Source: Cecembia lonarensis LW9 (GTDB taxonomy: Bacteria > Bacteroidota > Bacteroidia > Cytophagales > Cyclobacteriaceae). From it: DNA of 50,449 bases. The number at the start of each line of letters is the position of its first letter. Positions within the stretch are counted from its first letter, which is position 1. Location of the stretch: NCBI RefSeq assembly GCF_000298295.1, contig NZ_AMGM01000027.1, positions 1 to 50,449 of the forward strand. Reading direction: 5' to 3'. The position numbers and the translations under genes were made by a program. Below the pieces are notes generated by a model, which was given only the letters and a program-made list of their open reading frames with translations, did not search any database and was not told the DNA's origin. Positions 41,534 to 50,391 of the stretch are shown here, one piece after another.

Positions 41534-42281
41534 AGTTGCTTCTGGAATTCAAACCATTTACAAGTCCGGACAAAAGGGACTGGCTTGGTTGATTGATCCA
41601 GATGATTGGGATGAATTACTTCCTGAAAAACTAAAAGAAATTCAAGACTTAAAAGTTGATTTTATTTTTATAGGCGGGAGCCTCATTCAACAAGATAATG
41701 TCACTGAACTGATAAAAATGATAAGGGAAAATGTACCACATCTTCCAATTGTCATTTTCCCTGGCAATGCACTACAATTCTCCCCCAATGCAGACGCTTT
41801 ACTCTTTCTTTCCTTAATATCAGGCAGAAACCCTGATCTGTTGATTGGTCAACACGTAGCCGTAGCCCCCCTTATTGAAAAAAGCAATATTGAAGTGTTA
41901 CCGACGGGGTACCTATTAATCGATGGGGGAAAAAGAACCAGTGTTCATTACATGAGTCAGACCATTCCCCTACCCAACCACAGTCCGGAACTTACTGTAG
42001 CCACCGCCTTGGCAGGTTATTATCTAGGACTTAAATATTTTTATTTGGATGCAGGCTCAGGAGCTGCAGAACCAGTAAATCCCAAAATCATAAAAGCCAT
42101 GAAAAAGCGAATTGCTGCACCACTTTTGGTAGGGGGAGGCTTGAATAATATAGAAAAAATTCGACAAGCCTATTTGGCCGGAGCAGACATTGTAGTTATT
42201 GGAAATGGAGCAGAAAAATCAATCAAACTGTTAAAAGAAGTTTCAGACTTTTTAGAGTCCATTAGGGTATTATCCAATTAA
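41523..42281 (+). CDS. Geranylgeranylglyceryl phosphate synthase family protein (group II, Bacteroidota type)
   Basis: About 252 residues; TIM-barrel prenyltransferase that joins a long polyprenyl diphosphate to sn-glycerol-1-phosphate. Seen: GLAWLIDPDD with the phosphate/Mg Asp, FIFIGGSLIQQDN, PIVIFPGNALQFSPNADALL, FLSLISGRNPDLLIGQHV, YLDAGSGAAEPV (the family usually has Glu in place of this Asp), LLVGGGLNNIEKI and IVVIGNGAE. Known Bacteroidota enzymes of this family make archaeal-type G1P ethers; chain length and end product cannot be read here. The ATG at 41523 is preferred over the GTG two codons earlier. No AraM/G1P dehydrogenase gene is adjacent. Confidence 0.9.
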   Translation: MKGEVASGIQTIYKSGQKGLAWLIDPDDWDELLPEKLKEIQDLKVDFIFIGGSLIQQDNVTELIKMIRENVPHLPIVIFPGNALQFSPNADALLFLSLISGRNPDLLIGQHVAVAPLIEKSNIEVLPTGYLLIDGGKRTSVHYMSQTIPLPNHSPELTVATALAGYYLGLKYFYLDAGSGAAEPVNPKIIKAMKKRIAAPLLVGGGLNNIEKIRQAYLAGADIVVIGNGAEKSIKLLKEVSDFLESIRVLSN

Positions 42282-42315
42282 AATGGCTAAAACTTCAGGT
42301 TTTAGCCATTTTGAT
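42280..42315. terminator. Terminator after the GGGP synthase gene, possibly shared with pheS
   Basis: AAAATGGCTAAAAC (42280-42293) pairs with GTTTTAGCCATTTT (42299-42312), loop TTCAG. The stem begins inside the GGGP synthase stop codon. T and A tracts on both sides could also serve pheS from the other strand. Confidence 0.85.
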
Positions 42316-42381
42316 CTATCATTTTTCAAATGATCAACATTAAAATTCCCCGCCAAAGGTTCCTTTCTATTATTTTTTTAT

Positions 42382-43410
42382 CTATAAAAGCGGCCTAAAC
42401 TGCTTCAAAAACCTGACATCGTTCTCCGTGAAGAGCCGCAGGTCTTTGATTTGGTATTTCAACATGGCAATTCTCTCAATACCCATTCCAAAAGCAAAAC
42501 CTGTAAATTTCTTGGAATCAATACCACAGTTTTCCAATACGTTTGGATCTACCATTCCAGAGCCTCCAATTTCTACCCAGCCTGTTCCCTTACAAACATT
42601 ACAGCCCTTACCTCCGCAAAGTTGACAACTGATATCGATTTCTGCACTAGGCTCTGTAAATGGGAAAAATGAAGGTCTGAACCTTACTTTAGTCTCTTTG
42701 CCAAACATCTCCTTAGCAAAGTGATAGAGCGTATTCTTAAGATCAGCAAATCCTACGTTCTCATCCACGTACAATCCTTCCACTTGATGGAAAATACAAT
42801 GAGCACGGGCCGAAATGGCCTCATTTCTATAAACTCTTCCAGGAGAAAGGGTACGAATAGGTGGCTTTTGTGTTTCCATAACCCTCACCTGTACAGAGGA
42901 AGTATGCGTCCTTAGGGCGATATCCGGATTTTTTTCAATGAAAAAAGTATCCTGCATCTCTCTAGCGGGATGGTTTTCAGGGAAATTCAAAGCGGTAAAG
43001 TTATGCCAGTCATCCTCAATTTCCGGACCTTCTGAAAGATTGAAACCTATTCTTTCGAATATTTCAATGATACGCTGACGGGCTGCCGTTAAGGGATGTA
43101 TCCCCCCTACTGCAATATTGCTGGGAGGAAGCGTCAAATCCAAATCCATGGATTTCTCCTTTTTGGAAGAGGCATTGACCTTCTCAATTAAATTTTGGAA
43201 TTTGGCTTCTGCCAATTGTTTGACGTCATTTACCAGTTGCCCATAAGCCTTTTTTTCTTCATTGGGAATATTTCTCATTTCGGCAAAAAGCTCCCCTACA
43301 ACACTTTTTTTACTGATAAATTTCATCCTGTAGGCCTCAAGTTCATCCTGATTGCCTGCATCGGCTGCGGCTATGGCGGACTTGATCGCTTCTATTTTTT
43401 CCTGATGCAT
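42382..43410 (-). CDS. pheS: Phenylalanyl-tRNA synthetase alpha subunit
   Basis: A 342-residue class II aminoacyl-tRNA synthetase subunit, working as (alpha-beta)2 with PheT. Seen: the N-terminal coiled arm, motif 1 region HPLTAARQRIIEIFERIGFN, EDDWHNFTALNFPENHPARE, motif 2 LRTHTSSVQVRVME and YRNEAISARAHCIFHQVEGL, and the motif 3 region GFAFGMGIERIAML. A CQLCGGKGCNVCKGTGW cysteine cluster is an insertion found in some bacterial PheS. Length standard. pheT is not adjacent, common in Bacteroidota. A TAnnTTTG box precedes the gene. Confidence 0.97.
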   Translation of the reverse strand: MHQEKIEAIKSAIAAADAGNQDELEAYRMKFISKKSVVGELFAEMRNIPNEEKKAYGQLVNDVKQLAEAKFQNLIEKVNASSKKEKSMDLDLTLPPSNIAVGGIHPLTAARQRIIEIFERIGFNLSEGPEIEDDWHNFTALNFPENHPAREMQDTFFIEKNPDIALRTHTSSVQVRVMETQKPPIRTLSPGRVYRNEAISARAHCIFHQVEGLYVDENVGFADLKNTLYHFAKEMFGKETKVRFRPSFFPFTEPSAEIDISCQLCGGKGCNVCKGTGWVEIGGSGMVDPNVLENCGIDSKKFTGFAFGMGIERIAMLKYQIKDLRLFTENDVRFLKQFRPLL

Positions 43411-43434
43411 GTGCTTTTTAATTTTTCAGAAGCA

Positions 43435-43442
43435 CAAATCTA
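43435..43442 (-). promoter_or_regulatory. Probable -7 box TAGATTTG for pheS
   Basis: On the minus strand TAGATTTG fits TAnnTTTG, 24 bases before the ATG at 43410. Confidence 0.5.
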
Positions 43443-43512
43443 AAACAATTGACGGTAAATCTCCTTTTTTCAGGCACCCAAAAATCAAAGATAAGACCCC
43501 TAAAGTCATGAA

Positions 43513-43548
43513 TAAATGAAAACCACCAAGTTTAATCATCTTGGTGGT
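43513..43548 (-). terminator. Terminator of the outer-membrane barrel gene
   Basis: On the minus strand CCACCAAG and CTTGGTGG (43523-43530 and 43540-43547) form an 8-bp stem followed by TTTTCATTT. It lies about 40 bases after the barrel gene stop at 43589. Confidence 0.75.
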
Positions 43549-43588
43549 CAATTATACTTTCTTATTTTTAATTCCTTTTTTTTCAATT

Positions 43589-46459
43589 CTACCAGGTTCT
43601 TCCTCCCCCGCCCCAAGGTCTTCCCATTTGAGGTCCACCCTGATTGGACTGCTGCTGCTTGAAGTTTCCGATGATATAGGTGAAAGAGACCAACCCATAT
43701 CTAGTCAGCACTCTTGTAAAGGTATCTTCTATGGTTACATCATTCACAGTCCTTCCAATGGCATTGTTCTGATTGAGCAAATCAAAAACAATAAATTTCA
43801 ATTCTCCCTTATTTTCTTTCAAGAACCTGTATCCAGCTTCAATATTCCATAACCATACGGATTGGTCTAAATCAGCAGAAAGTCCCCGATATAGCATATT
43901 GTTTACTGTATTCGAAACAAATAGCTTTCCATTATTGGGAGAATAATAAAACCGGATATTAGAATTTTGGATGTAGAAGTTATTACTCAGATTAGTCTGT
44001 AAACTGGAGTTTACAATCGTATAAGTTCCGGTGGTAGAAAGGGTGAAATCTACATCCTTACTGATATTACTGGTCAGGGTAAGTCCTTGGCTCAAGTCAA
44101 TATTGTCATTGAAATTTTTCTGGTCATTGATCAGGCCAGGTGTTCTGTTAAAAGCTACACTTGAATTCATATTGAATTGGGATTTCAGCTTTTTAATAGG
44201 GCTACCATAGGTCATGAACAACCTTGACCTAAATTGGCCTGATAAATTTTCCGGCCTGCTGATCTGAGCACCTGGCCTCAAAAGCACCTCTCCATTGATC
44301 AGTGAATCGGTCTGTGTTAAAAAGGTGCTATTTCCAATGAAATTTTCTGTCACAGACAAAAACAGGAAGGAAAAGAATGTCTTGTTTTTCTCTAAATTGA
44401 TCTTTGAAAAATTGGTGAAAACTGAGTGGGAAAATGCCTGCTTCAAATCTGGATTACCCACTACTAACTGTAGTGGATTTTGGTTATTGATCACATTTTG
44501 CAATTGATTAACAGATGGCTCTTGCGTATTTGTTCTATACCTTAACCTGAAAGAGGTACCTTTTTCCCTATTTCGGTATGAGGCATTCATGCCGGGAAGA
44601 AAGTTGCTAAAAGTTTGGTTAAAAGTCCGCTCCAAAGGAAACAGCGCTTCATTGTTCTGCACAGCATATTGATAATCTAAATTGGTATTGATATTCCAAT
44701 TTTTCAAGTTATAACTGTAACCAACACTCGGCCTTTGAATGGTAAAAGTATTATCAAACACGTTACTCAGGGCCGTATCCAAAACCATAATGCCTAATTC
44801 AGGTATCTTACTAAAGGTTTGCTGGTCAGCTGAGGTCTTATTGTTTCCCACCTGATATGAAGCCGTCAATAATGATTTTTCTGTAACAGGCTCTGTAAAC
44901 TGAACAGTAGCCCTATAATTAAATCCATCTGAAAGACCAAAAGTCTCTTGATTGATTGTATCTCTAATATCTCTTATAAAATCCCTGTTCGCAGCAATCA
45001 ATTCAGACAATTGATCCCTTTTATTCCAGGAGGTAAAGACTGTAGTGGATATGGTCCTGCCTTGTTTGCCTAATTTATACCTGTATACCAAATTATTCGA
45101 GATGTTGTAACCTTCTGTATTGGCATCAGAAATCGTTCTTGTACTACTTAAGGGATTCAGCACCCCCGACAAGTTGAGACCATCTCTGTCATTAAAGGTG
45201 GTATTGTTCTGGAAATTGATAGAAGGAGTAATGATCAATGCATTTTTCTCATCAATATCATATTCTATCCTACCATTGATCCTGTGGTTGTTGTTTTTAA
45301 TATTGTTCAGTAAACTTTCTTCATAAAATTGTCTATTAGTCTCAGAAAGAATAATTTCTCTGTTGGTCAACCTGAAAAGGTTATTGTTGGTGGAATTAAA
45401 GAAATAGCTGGCTGTAAAATTCATTTTTTCACCAAACTTATCACTGTAGTTCAAGCCCACACTATTGGTGGTGATGATACCTTGGTCTTGCCCAACCAGG
45501 AAGTTATTATTGCCGCCGCCCCCGGGTCTACCTCCACCGCCAAAACCACCTCTTCCTCCTCCTTGTCCACCAGTTACGCCAACAAGGTCTTGTGAGGAGA
45601 AATTTTGCTGATTGATGTTATTGAATAATCCAATAATGGATATCCTTTTATTCCCTTTAAAATAATTGAAATTTCCTCCGGCAGCATACCTATCCTGTGT
45701 ACCACCGCCTGCGTATATCCTACCAAACTGACCGCTTCTCCTATCTGGACGTGTCACAATATTGATGGTCCTGGAATAATTACCATCATCAAAGCCTGTC
45801 AACCTAGACTGATCAGACCTTTGATCCAAAATTTCTACTCGATCAACCACATCTGCGGGTAAGTTTCTTAAGGCCAGAAAAGGATCATTCCCAAAGAATT
45901 CTCTTCCGTCTACCAATACGCGCTGTACCTGTTCCCCTTTAGCTTGTATTTCGCCGTTTTGTATGGTAACCCCAGGTATTTTTCTTACCAAATCTTCCGC
46001 ATCTGCATTTTCCCTTGTCTTAAATGCGTTGGCATTAAAAGAAGTGGTATCACCCTTAACCTCACCAACGGGAATCTGGCCTTCTATGATCACCTCACCA
46101 AGTAGCTTGCTGTCTTCAATTAAAACCAAAGTCCCTAGATCCAAAGCATCACCTCGGTTATGGGTTATCGTTATTTTTTGATATCCCAAAAAAATGATTT
46201 CCAATTTGACACTGGGAATCAAAGGCCTGCGGATTTCAAAACTTCCATCCACCCCTGTTACAGTTGATACCAACAAAGAATCTGTTACCGTCTTCAATAA
46301 GACATTGGCCCCAATCATGCCCTCTTTGGCTTCACCTTCTATCACCCGGCCTTTCAGGAAAATATCCTGGTTTCTCCAATCACCCCTTTGTGCTTGTAAG
46401 TCAGAGGTGTAGGCAAATAAAAATGTAAATAAAAGTAAATTTAAAGCTACTGCTTTCAT
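43589..46459 (-). CDS. TonB-receptor-like outer-membrane beta-barrel protein
   Basis: A 956-residue outer-membrane protein. A signal peptide covers residues 1-23 (ending LQA). Next comes a carboxypeptidase-regulatory-like domain (about 30-115, LKGRVIEGEAKEGMIGANVL, DGSFEIRRP), a plug-like domain (about 130-240, DLVRKIPGVTIQNGEIQAKG, RVLVDGREFFGNDPFLALRN, VEILDQRSDQS), and a long barrel. A glycine-rich loop occupies about residues 290-315 and the end has another Gly/Arg tract finishing in RTW. This is the outer-membrane beta-barrel family 3 type, without clear SusC features, and no SusD gene is next to it. It may be a ligand-gated transporter; ligand unknown. Confidence 0.88.
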   Translation of the reverse strand: MKAVALNLLLFTFLFAYTSDLQAQRGDWRNQDIFLKGRVIEGEAKEGMIGANVLLKTVTDSLLVSTVTGVDGSFEIRRPLIPSVKLEIIFLGYQKITITHNRGDALDLGTLVLIEDSKLLGEVIIEGQIPVGEVKGDTTSFNANAFKTRENADAEDLVRKIPGVTIQNGEIQAKGEQVQRVLVDGREFFGNDPFLALRNLPADVVDRVEILDQRSDQSRLTGFDDGNYSRTINIVTRPDRRSGQFGRIYAGGGTQDRYAAGGNFNYFKGNKRISIIGLFNNINQQNFSSQDLVGVTGGQGGGRGGFGGGGRPGGGGNNNFLVGQDQGIITTNSVGLNYSDKFGEKMNFTASYFFNSTNNNLFRLTNREIILSETNRQFYEESLLNNIKNNNHRINGRIEYDIDEKNALIITPSINFQNNTTFNDRDGLNLSGVLNPLSSTRTISDANTEGYNISNNLVYRYKLGKQGRTISTTVFTSWNKRDQLSELIAANRDFIRDIRDTINQETFGLSDGFNYRATVQFTEPVTEKSLLTASYQVGNNKTSADQQTFSKIPELGIMVLDTALSNVFDNTFTIQRPSVGYSYNLKNWNINTNLDYQYAVQNNEALFPLERTFNQTFSNFLPGMNASYRNREKGTSFRLRYRTNTQEPSVNQLQNVINNQNPLQLVVGNPDLKQAFSHSVFTNFSKINLEKNKTFFSFLFLSVTENFIGNSTFLTQTDSLINGEVLLRPGAQISRPENLSGQFRSRLFMTYGSPIKKLKSQFNMNSSVAFNRTPGLINDQKNFNDNIDLSQGLTLTSNISKDVDFTLSTTGTYTIVNSSLQTNLSNNFYIQNSNIRFYYSPNNGKLFVSNTVNNMLYRGLSADLDQSVWLWNIEAGYRFLKENKGELKFIVFDLLNQNNAIGRTVNDVTIEDTFTRVLTRYGLVSFTYIIGNFKQQQSNQGGPQMGRPWGGGGRTW

Positions 46460-46613
46460 GGTTTTAAGTTTAATAATCTCTCTTTAGACAGCGCGATTTA
46501 CTAAAAAGTTTAATCTCAGTGGGGTGAAAGTTTTGAATGGGTGTTTTCAAATATGAATGGTAAAAATTCAGGGTAAACCTAAAAAAATATTTTTAAAGGA
46601 ATTGAAAGCAAAA

Positions 46614-46679
46614 ACTGCTTTATTAATCCATCAAATTGCTGTCCTTAAATGCATTTTTTTAACGGAATAATAAAGCAGT
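46614..46679 (-). terminator. Terminator-like inverted repeat after aspS
   Basis: ACTGCTTTATTA (46614-46625) and TAATAAAGCAGT (46668-46679) are perfect inverted repeats with a 42-base loop; on the minus strand a T run follows. The long loop makes this a weak terminator call, but the symmetry is clear. Confidence 0.5.
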
Positions 46680-46692
46680 CAAAATTGGCAGT

Positions 46693-48453
46693 TTATACCT
46701 TTGGTACAATATCCACTTTGATGGAAAGTTCCTTCAATTGCTCTTCTGCAATGGTGCTTGGAGAATCAATCATCACATCCCTGCCGGAGTTATTTTTCGG
46801 GAATGCGATATAATCTCTGATTGAATCAGACCCACCAAAAATGGCACAAAGCCTGTCAAACCCAAATGCAATTCCACCATGAGGAGGTGCACCATATTCA
46901 AAGGCCTCCATCAAGAATCCAAATTGTTTTTGTGCTTCCTCGTCGGTAAAGCCCAAATGCTTGAACATCAATTGTTGAGTTAATCGATCGTGAATCCTAA
47001 TAGATCCTCCTCCGAGCTCAACACCATTAACGACCAAATCATAAGCATTTGCTCTGACCGCACCTGGGTCTGTTTCCAATAATGGGATATCCTCTTTTTT
47101 AGGTGAGGTAAAAGGGTGATGCATGGCATGGAATCGCTGTGTTTCCTCGTCCCATTCCAATAATGGGAAGTCTACCACCCAAAGAGGTTTGAAAACAGAC
47201 CTGTCTCTTAAACCAAGTTCTTCTCCCATTTTTAAACGGAGTTCGGACATCTGCTTCCTGGTAGATTTTTCTTCCCCACTCAAAACAAGTAAAAGGTCTC
47301 CAGGAACTGCACCCAATTTTTCAGCCCATTCCTTGAGATCCTCATTGGAATAAAACTTATCTACAGAAGACTTGAACGTGCCGTCTGCATTGCATTTTAC
47401 ATAAACAAGTCCTTTTGCACCAATTTGAGGTCGCTTTACCCAATTGGTCAACTCATCCAGCTGTTTCCTTGTGTATTCGCCAGCCCCTTTGGCACAAATC
47501 CCAACTATTAGCTCTGCTTGGTCAAAAATCGCAAAACCCTTGCCTTGGGCCAGGTCATTGAGTTCTGCAAAACGCATATCAAATCTTAGGTCAGGCTTGT
47601 CATTGCCATAAAGACGCATGGCATCCGCATAAGTCATTCTTTTTACTTCCTCTAATTCAATTCCTTTAACTTCTCTGAATAAATGCTTGACCAAACCTTC
47701 AAAAGTATGTAAAATATCCTCCTGACTCACAAAAGACATTTCACAGTCAATCTGGGTAAACTCAGGTTGACGGTCAGCTCTTAAATCTTCATCCCGGAAG
47801 CATTTTACAATTTGGAAATAACGGTCAAAACCGCTCACCATCAACAACTGCTTGAAAGTTTGAGGGGATTGGGGAAGCGCATAAAACTCTCCGGGATTGA
47901 CCCTACTTGGCACCACAAAATCCCTGGCCCCTTCTGGAGTGGATTTGATCAAAACAGGTGTCTCTACTTCAATAAAGTCTTGGGCATCCATATACTTACG
48001 GGTCTCCTGCATCATCCTGTGCCTGAGCTGAAGCTTCTGCCTGACGTTGTTTCTTCTTAGGTCAAGATACCTGTATTTCATGCGGAGGTCATCACCTCCA
48101 TCAGTTTCATCTTCTATAATGAATGGAGGAACTTTAGCTGGATTCAAGACTTCCAAACTCTCCACCTTTATCTCTATGTCTCCAGTTGGAATTTTATCAT
48201 TTTTGGAAGTTCGTTCCAAAACTTTCCCTTGAGCCTGAACAACAAACTCTCTGCCTAAGGAGGCTGCTTTTTCCAACAAGCTGTTATCAGTAGAACCTTC
48301 CTCAAAAATCAACTGGGTCACGCCATACCTGTCTCTTAAATCTACCCAAATCAACCCTCCTTTATTCCTGACCCTTTGGACCCAACCCGCCAGACTTACC
48401 TCCTGGCCAGTATTTTCGATTCTTAATTCTCCGCAAGTATGTGTTCTTAGCAT
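46693..48453 (-). CDS. aspS: Aspartyl-tRNA synthetase
   Basis: A 586-residue bacterial-type class IIb synthetase charging tRNA-Asp. Seen: the N-terminal OB fold ([40 protein letters not shown]), motif 1 region [20 protein letters not shown], motif 2 [20 protein letters not shown], the bacterial insertion (GAD) domain in the middle, and motif 3 [17 protein letters not shown]. Length is normal. Whether it is discriminating or non-discriminating cannot be judged without gatCAB context. It is divergent from the M23 peptidase gene, with a TAnnTTTG box upstream. Confidence 0.98.
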   Translation of the reverse strand: MLRTHTCGELRIENTGQEVSLAGWVQRVRNKGGLIWVDLRDRYGVTQLIFEEGSTDNSLLEKAASLGREFVVQAQGKVLERTSKNDKIPTGDIEIKVESLEVLNPAKVPPFIIEDETDGGDDLRMKYRYLDLRRNNVRQKLQLRHRMMQETRKYMDAQDFIEVETPVLIKSTPEGARDFVVPSRVNPGEFYALPQSPQTFKQLLMVSGFDRYFQIVKCFRDEDLRADRQPEFTQIDCEMSFVSQEDILHTFEGLVKHLFREVKGIELEEVKRMTYADAMRLYGNDKPDLRFDMRFAELNDLAQGKGFAIFDQAELIVGICAKGAGEYTRKQLDELTNWVKRPQIGAKGLVYVKCNADGTFKSSVDKFYSNEDLKEWAEKLGAVPGDLLLVLSGEEKSTRKQMSELRLKMGEELGLRDRSVFKPLWVVDFPLLEWDEETQRFHAMHHPFTSPKKEDIPLLETDPGAVRANAYDLVVNGVELGGGSIRIHDRLTQQLMFKHLGFTDEEAQKQFGFLMEAFEYGAPPHGGIAFGFDRLCAIFGGSDSIRDYIAFPKNNSGRDVMIDSPSTIAEEQLKELSIKVDIVPKV

Positions 48454-48768
48454 GATCTAATAAGCTTGTATTTTTTTGAGTGGACAAAGATAAACAAAGC
48501 TTTGGGAGTATGCTATTTCCATGAATGGGAATCCGCAAAAACTTCAACAATTGGTAAAAACTATCAACAATAGCTATGATGTTAACAAAAAAAGATGGCA
48601 ATAACTTTAAAATTCCAAATCAGTAAGTACCTTTTTGCATCCAATTCTTTTCGATGAATCCTTTTTAAAATGTTAAAATTCCTAGATTAACTGGGAAAAA
48701 TTTGGAATTTGACCGGAATTTAAATTTCTTTGGTCATTCGCTTGCCAACCCAAAAAGCAGACCGGAAA
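48454..48768. other. Divergent intergenic region between aspS and the M23 peptidase gene
   Basis: 315 AT-rich bases without a supported gene. It contains the aspS -7 box at 48485-48492. I see no hairpin terminator, repeat or clear promoter for the plus-strand gene. Confidence 0.5.
48485..48492 (-). promoter_or_regulatory. Probable -7 box TATCTTTG for aspS
   Basis: On the minus strand TATCTTTG fits TAnnTTTG and lies 31 bases before the ATG at 48453. Confidence 0.5.
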
Positions 48769-50037
48769 ATGAATAAAAAATGGATCAGTGCCAGTGCCAT
48801 AATTTTTGCATTGGCTGGCGGGTTTTATTTGCTGGGAAATAACCTTGCTGTTAGCTCTGAAGTAGAAGAAGAAATCGTCCTGGAAGAAGAAGAGTTTGAA
48901 GAAAATCTGTTGTATGGAATAAACATCGACGAATTGGATGTAATTGAAGGTATAGTGGGCAAAAACCAGACGCTTTCGACTATCCTGGCCCCTTTCAATG
49001 TCCCTTATCAAATCATCGATGAGATTGCCAGAAAATCCAAGGAGGTTTTTGATGTCAGAAGGATAGCCTTCAATAAGAAGTTTATTGTCATGACACCTAA
49101 GGATTCTTCTCAGGCGCAGTTTTTTATTTATGAACCCAATCCTGCAGAATATGTGGTCTTTAACCTTGAGGAGGTCCAGATTTACAAAGAAGAGAAACCA
49201 GTAGAAATTCAAAGAGTTGAATTTGGGGGGCTGATTACAAAAAGCCTTTATCAAGACATGATGGAGTTAGGAGCTTCTCATGAATTGATCAATAAGTTTG
49301 CTGATTTGTATGGCTGGAATGTTGATTTCCAGAGAATCCCAAAAGGAGATAAATTCAAGGTGATTTACAGGGAAAAAGTGATAGATGGAGTGACTGTTGG
49401 ATTTGATGGAATTGAGACAGCCTTCTACGAGCATAAAGGTCAAGCATATCATGCCATCCCTTTTGAACAAAATGGAGAGGTTAGTTTCTTTGACCAGGAA
49501 GGAAACAGCTTTAAGAAAGAGTTTCTCCGTGATCCAGTGGAATTTACAAGAATTAGTAGCCGGTACAGCCTCAACAGGTTTCACCCAGTTCAAAAAAGAT
49601 ACAAACCACATTTAGGCACAGATTATGCAGCTCCGACGGGCACAGAAATCAGAACCATTGGAGATGGAACGGTAGTTGAAGCCAGATTTACCAGCGCTAA
49701 TGGAAATTATGTAAAAATCAAGCACAACGGTACCTATACCACCCAATACCTACACATGTCTAAAATTGCCAGTGGGATTAAACCTGGAGAGCGGGTAAAA
49801 CAAGGACAAGTGATTGGTTATGTGGGAAGCACAGGTTTGGCAACTGGTCCACACTTATGTTTCAGGTTCTGGAAAAATGGCAAACAAGTGGATTGGTTAC
49901 AAGAAGAAATTCCACCTTCTGACCCAATTCTCACTGAAAATTTGCTTGCTTTTGAAAAAGTAAAGATCGAAAAAATGCAGCAAATTTCTGCTATTCCTTA
50001 CACTAAGAATAGAGGTAAATTACTGGCTGATAAATAA
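48769..50037 (+). CDS. M23 (LytM/lysostaphin-like) metallopeptidase, envelope-anchored
   Basis: About 422 residues from the ATG at 48769 (a TTG 13 codons earlier would put charged residues before the signal). Residues 5-24 are a hydrophobic signal or anchor. The middle (about 60-240) resembles the OapA/LysM-like region of Bacteroidota M23 proteins. The catalytic domain (about 280-385) has HLGTDYAAPTGTEIRTIGDG with the H-x-x-x-D zinc ligands, YLHMSKIASGIKPGERVKQG, and GPHLCFRFW in the place of the usual GPHLHYE: the last zinc His is replaced by Cys. The enzyme is expected to cut peptidoglycan cross-links outside the cytoplasm, or to act as a regulator if the Cys does not bind zinc. Confidence 0.92.
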   Translation: MNKKWISASAIIFALAGGFYLLGNNLAVSSEVEEEIVLEEEEFEENLLYGINIDELDVIEGIVGKNQTLSTILAPFNVPYQIIDEIARKSKEVFDVRRIAFNKKFIVMTPKDSSQAQFFIYEPNPAEYVVFNLEEVQIYKEEKPVEIQRVEFGGLITKSLYQDMMELGASHELINKFADLYGWNVDFQRIPKGDKFKVIYREKVIDGVTVGFDGIETAFYEHKGQAYHAIPFEQNGEVSFFDQEGNSFKKEFLRDPVEFTRISSRYSLNRFHPVQKRYKPHLGTDYAAPTGTEIRTIGDGTVVEARFTSANGNYVKIKHNGTYTTQYLHMSKIASGIKPGERVKQGQVIGYVGSTGLATGPHLCFRFWKNGKQVDWLQEEIPPSDPILTENLLAFEKVKIEKMQQISAIPYTKNRGKLLADK

Positions 50038-50126
50038 AAAATGCCACTCAAAGGGCTTAAGGGTACAAAACTTTTAATTTGAATTGCTTAGAAATAATTT
50101 CTCCTTAAAAGGTATTTTCTTGAATC

Positions 50127-50168
50127 AAAAGAGGCTGTTTCATAAATAGGGACAGCCTCTTTTTTATT
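50127..50168 (+). terminator. Terminator of the M23 peptidase gene
   Basis: AAAAGAGGCTGT (50127-50138) pairs with ACAGCCTCTTTT (50152-50163), followed by a T run. It lies 89 bases after the stop. Confidence 0.85.
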
Positions 50169-50360
50169 TGGGCAGTTATCTGAATCAAATTTCATATAGC
50201 CATATCTCAGGGCCTCCATTTGACTTATGATACAACCTCTTTTTAATTAATGTTTACCTGTCATCAATGGCGGGGAAAATAATTTGCTGTTGTTTTTTGA
50301 GACTCCAATTAACTTGATCGCTCATCTTTAGGTTATGTAAAGGACCTTGATTTTGGATGT

Positions 50361-50391
50361 AAATAAAAAAGCTAGCTGGAAACCAGCTAGC
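50361..50391 (-). terminator. Terminator of a minus-strand gene beyond the right edge
   Basis: GCTAGCTGG and CCAGCTAGC (50371-50379, 50383-50391) form a 9-bp stem with an AAA loop; on the minus strand the stem is followed by TTTTTTATTTA, so it ends transcripts coming from the right. Confidence 0.75.

Noticed and set aside
48682-49254. 190-codon minus-strand open frame opposite the M23 peptidase
   Set aside because: It lies wholly against a clear peptidase gene, has no recognisable motif and consists of Phe/Asn-rich shadow sequence.
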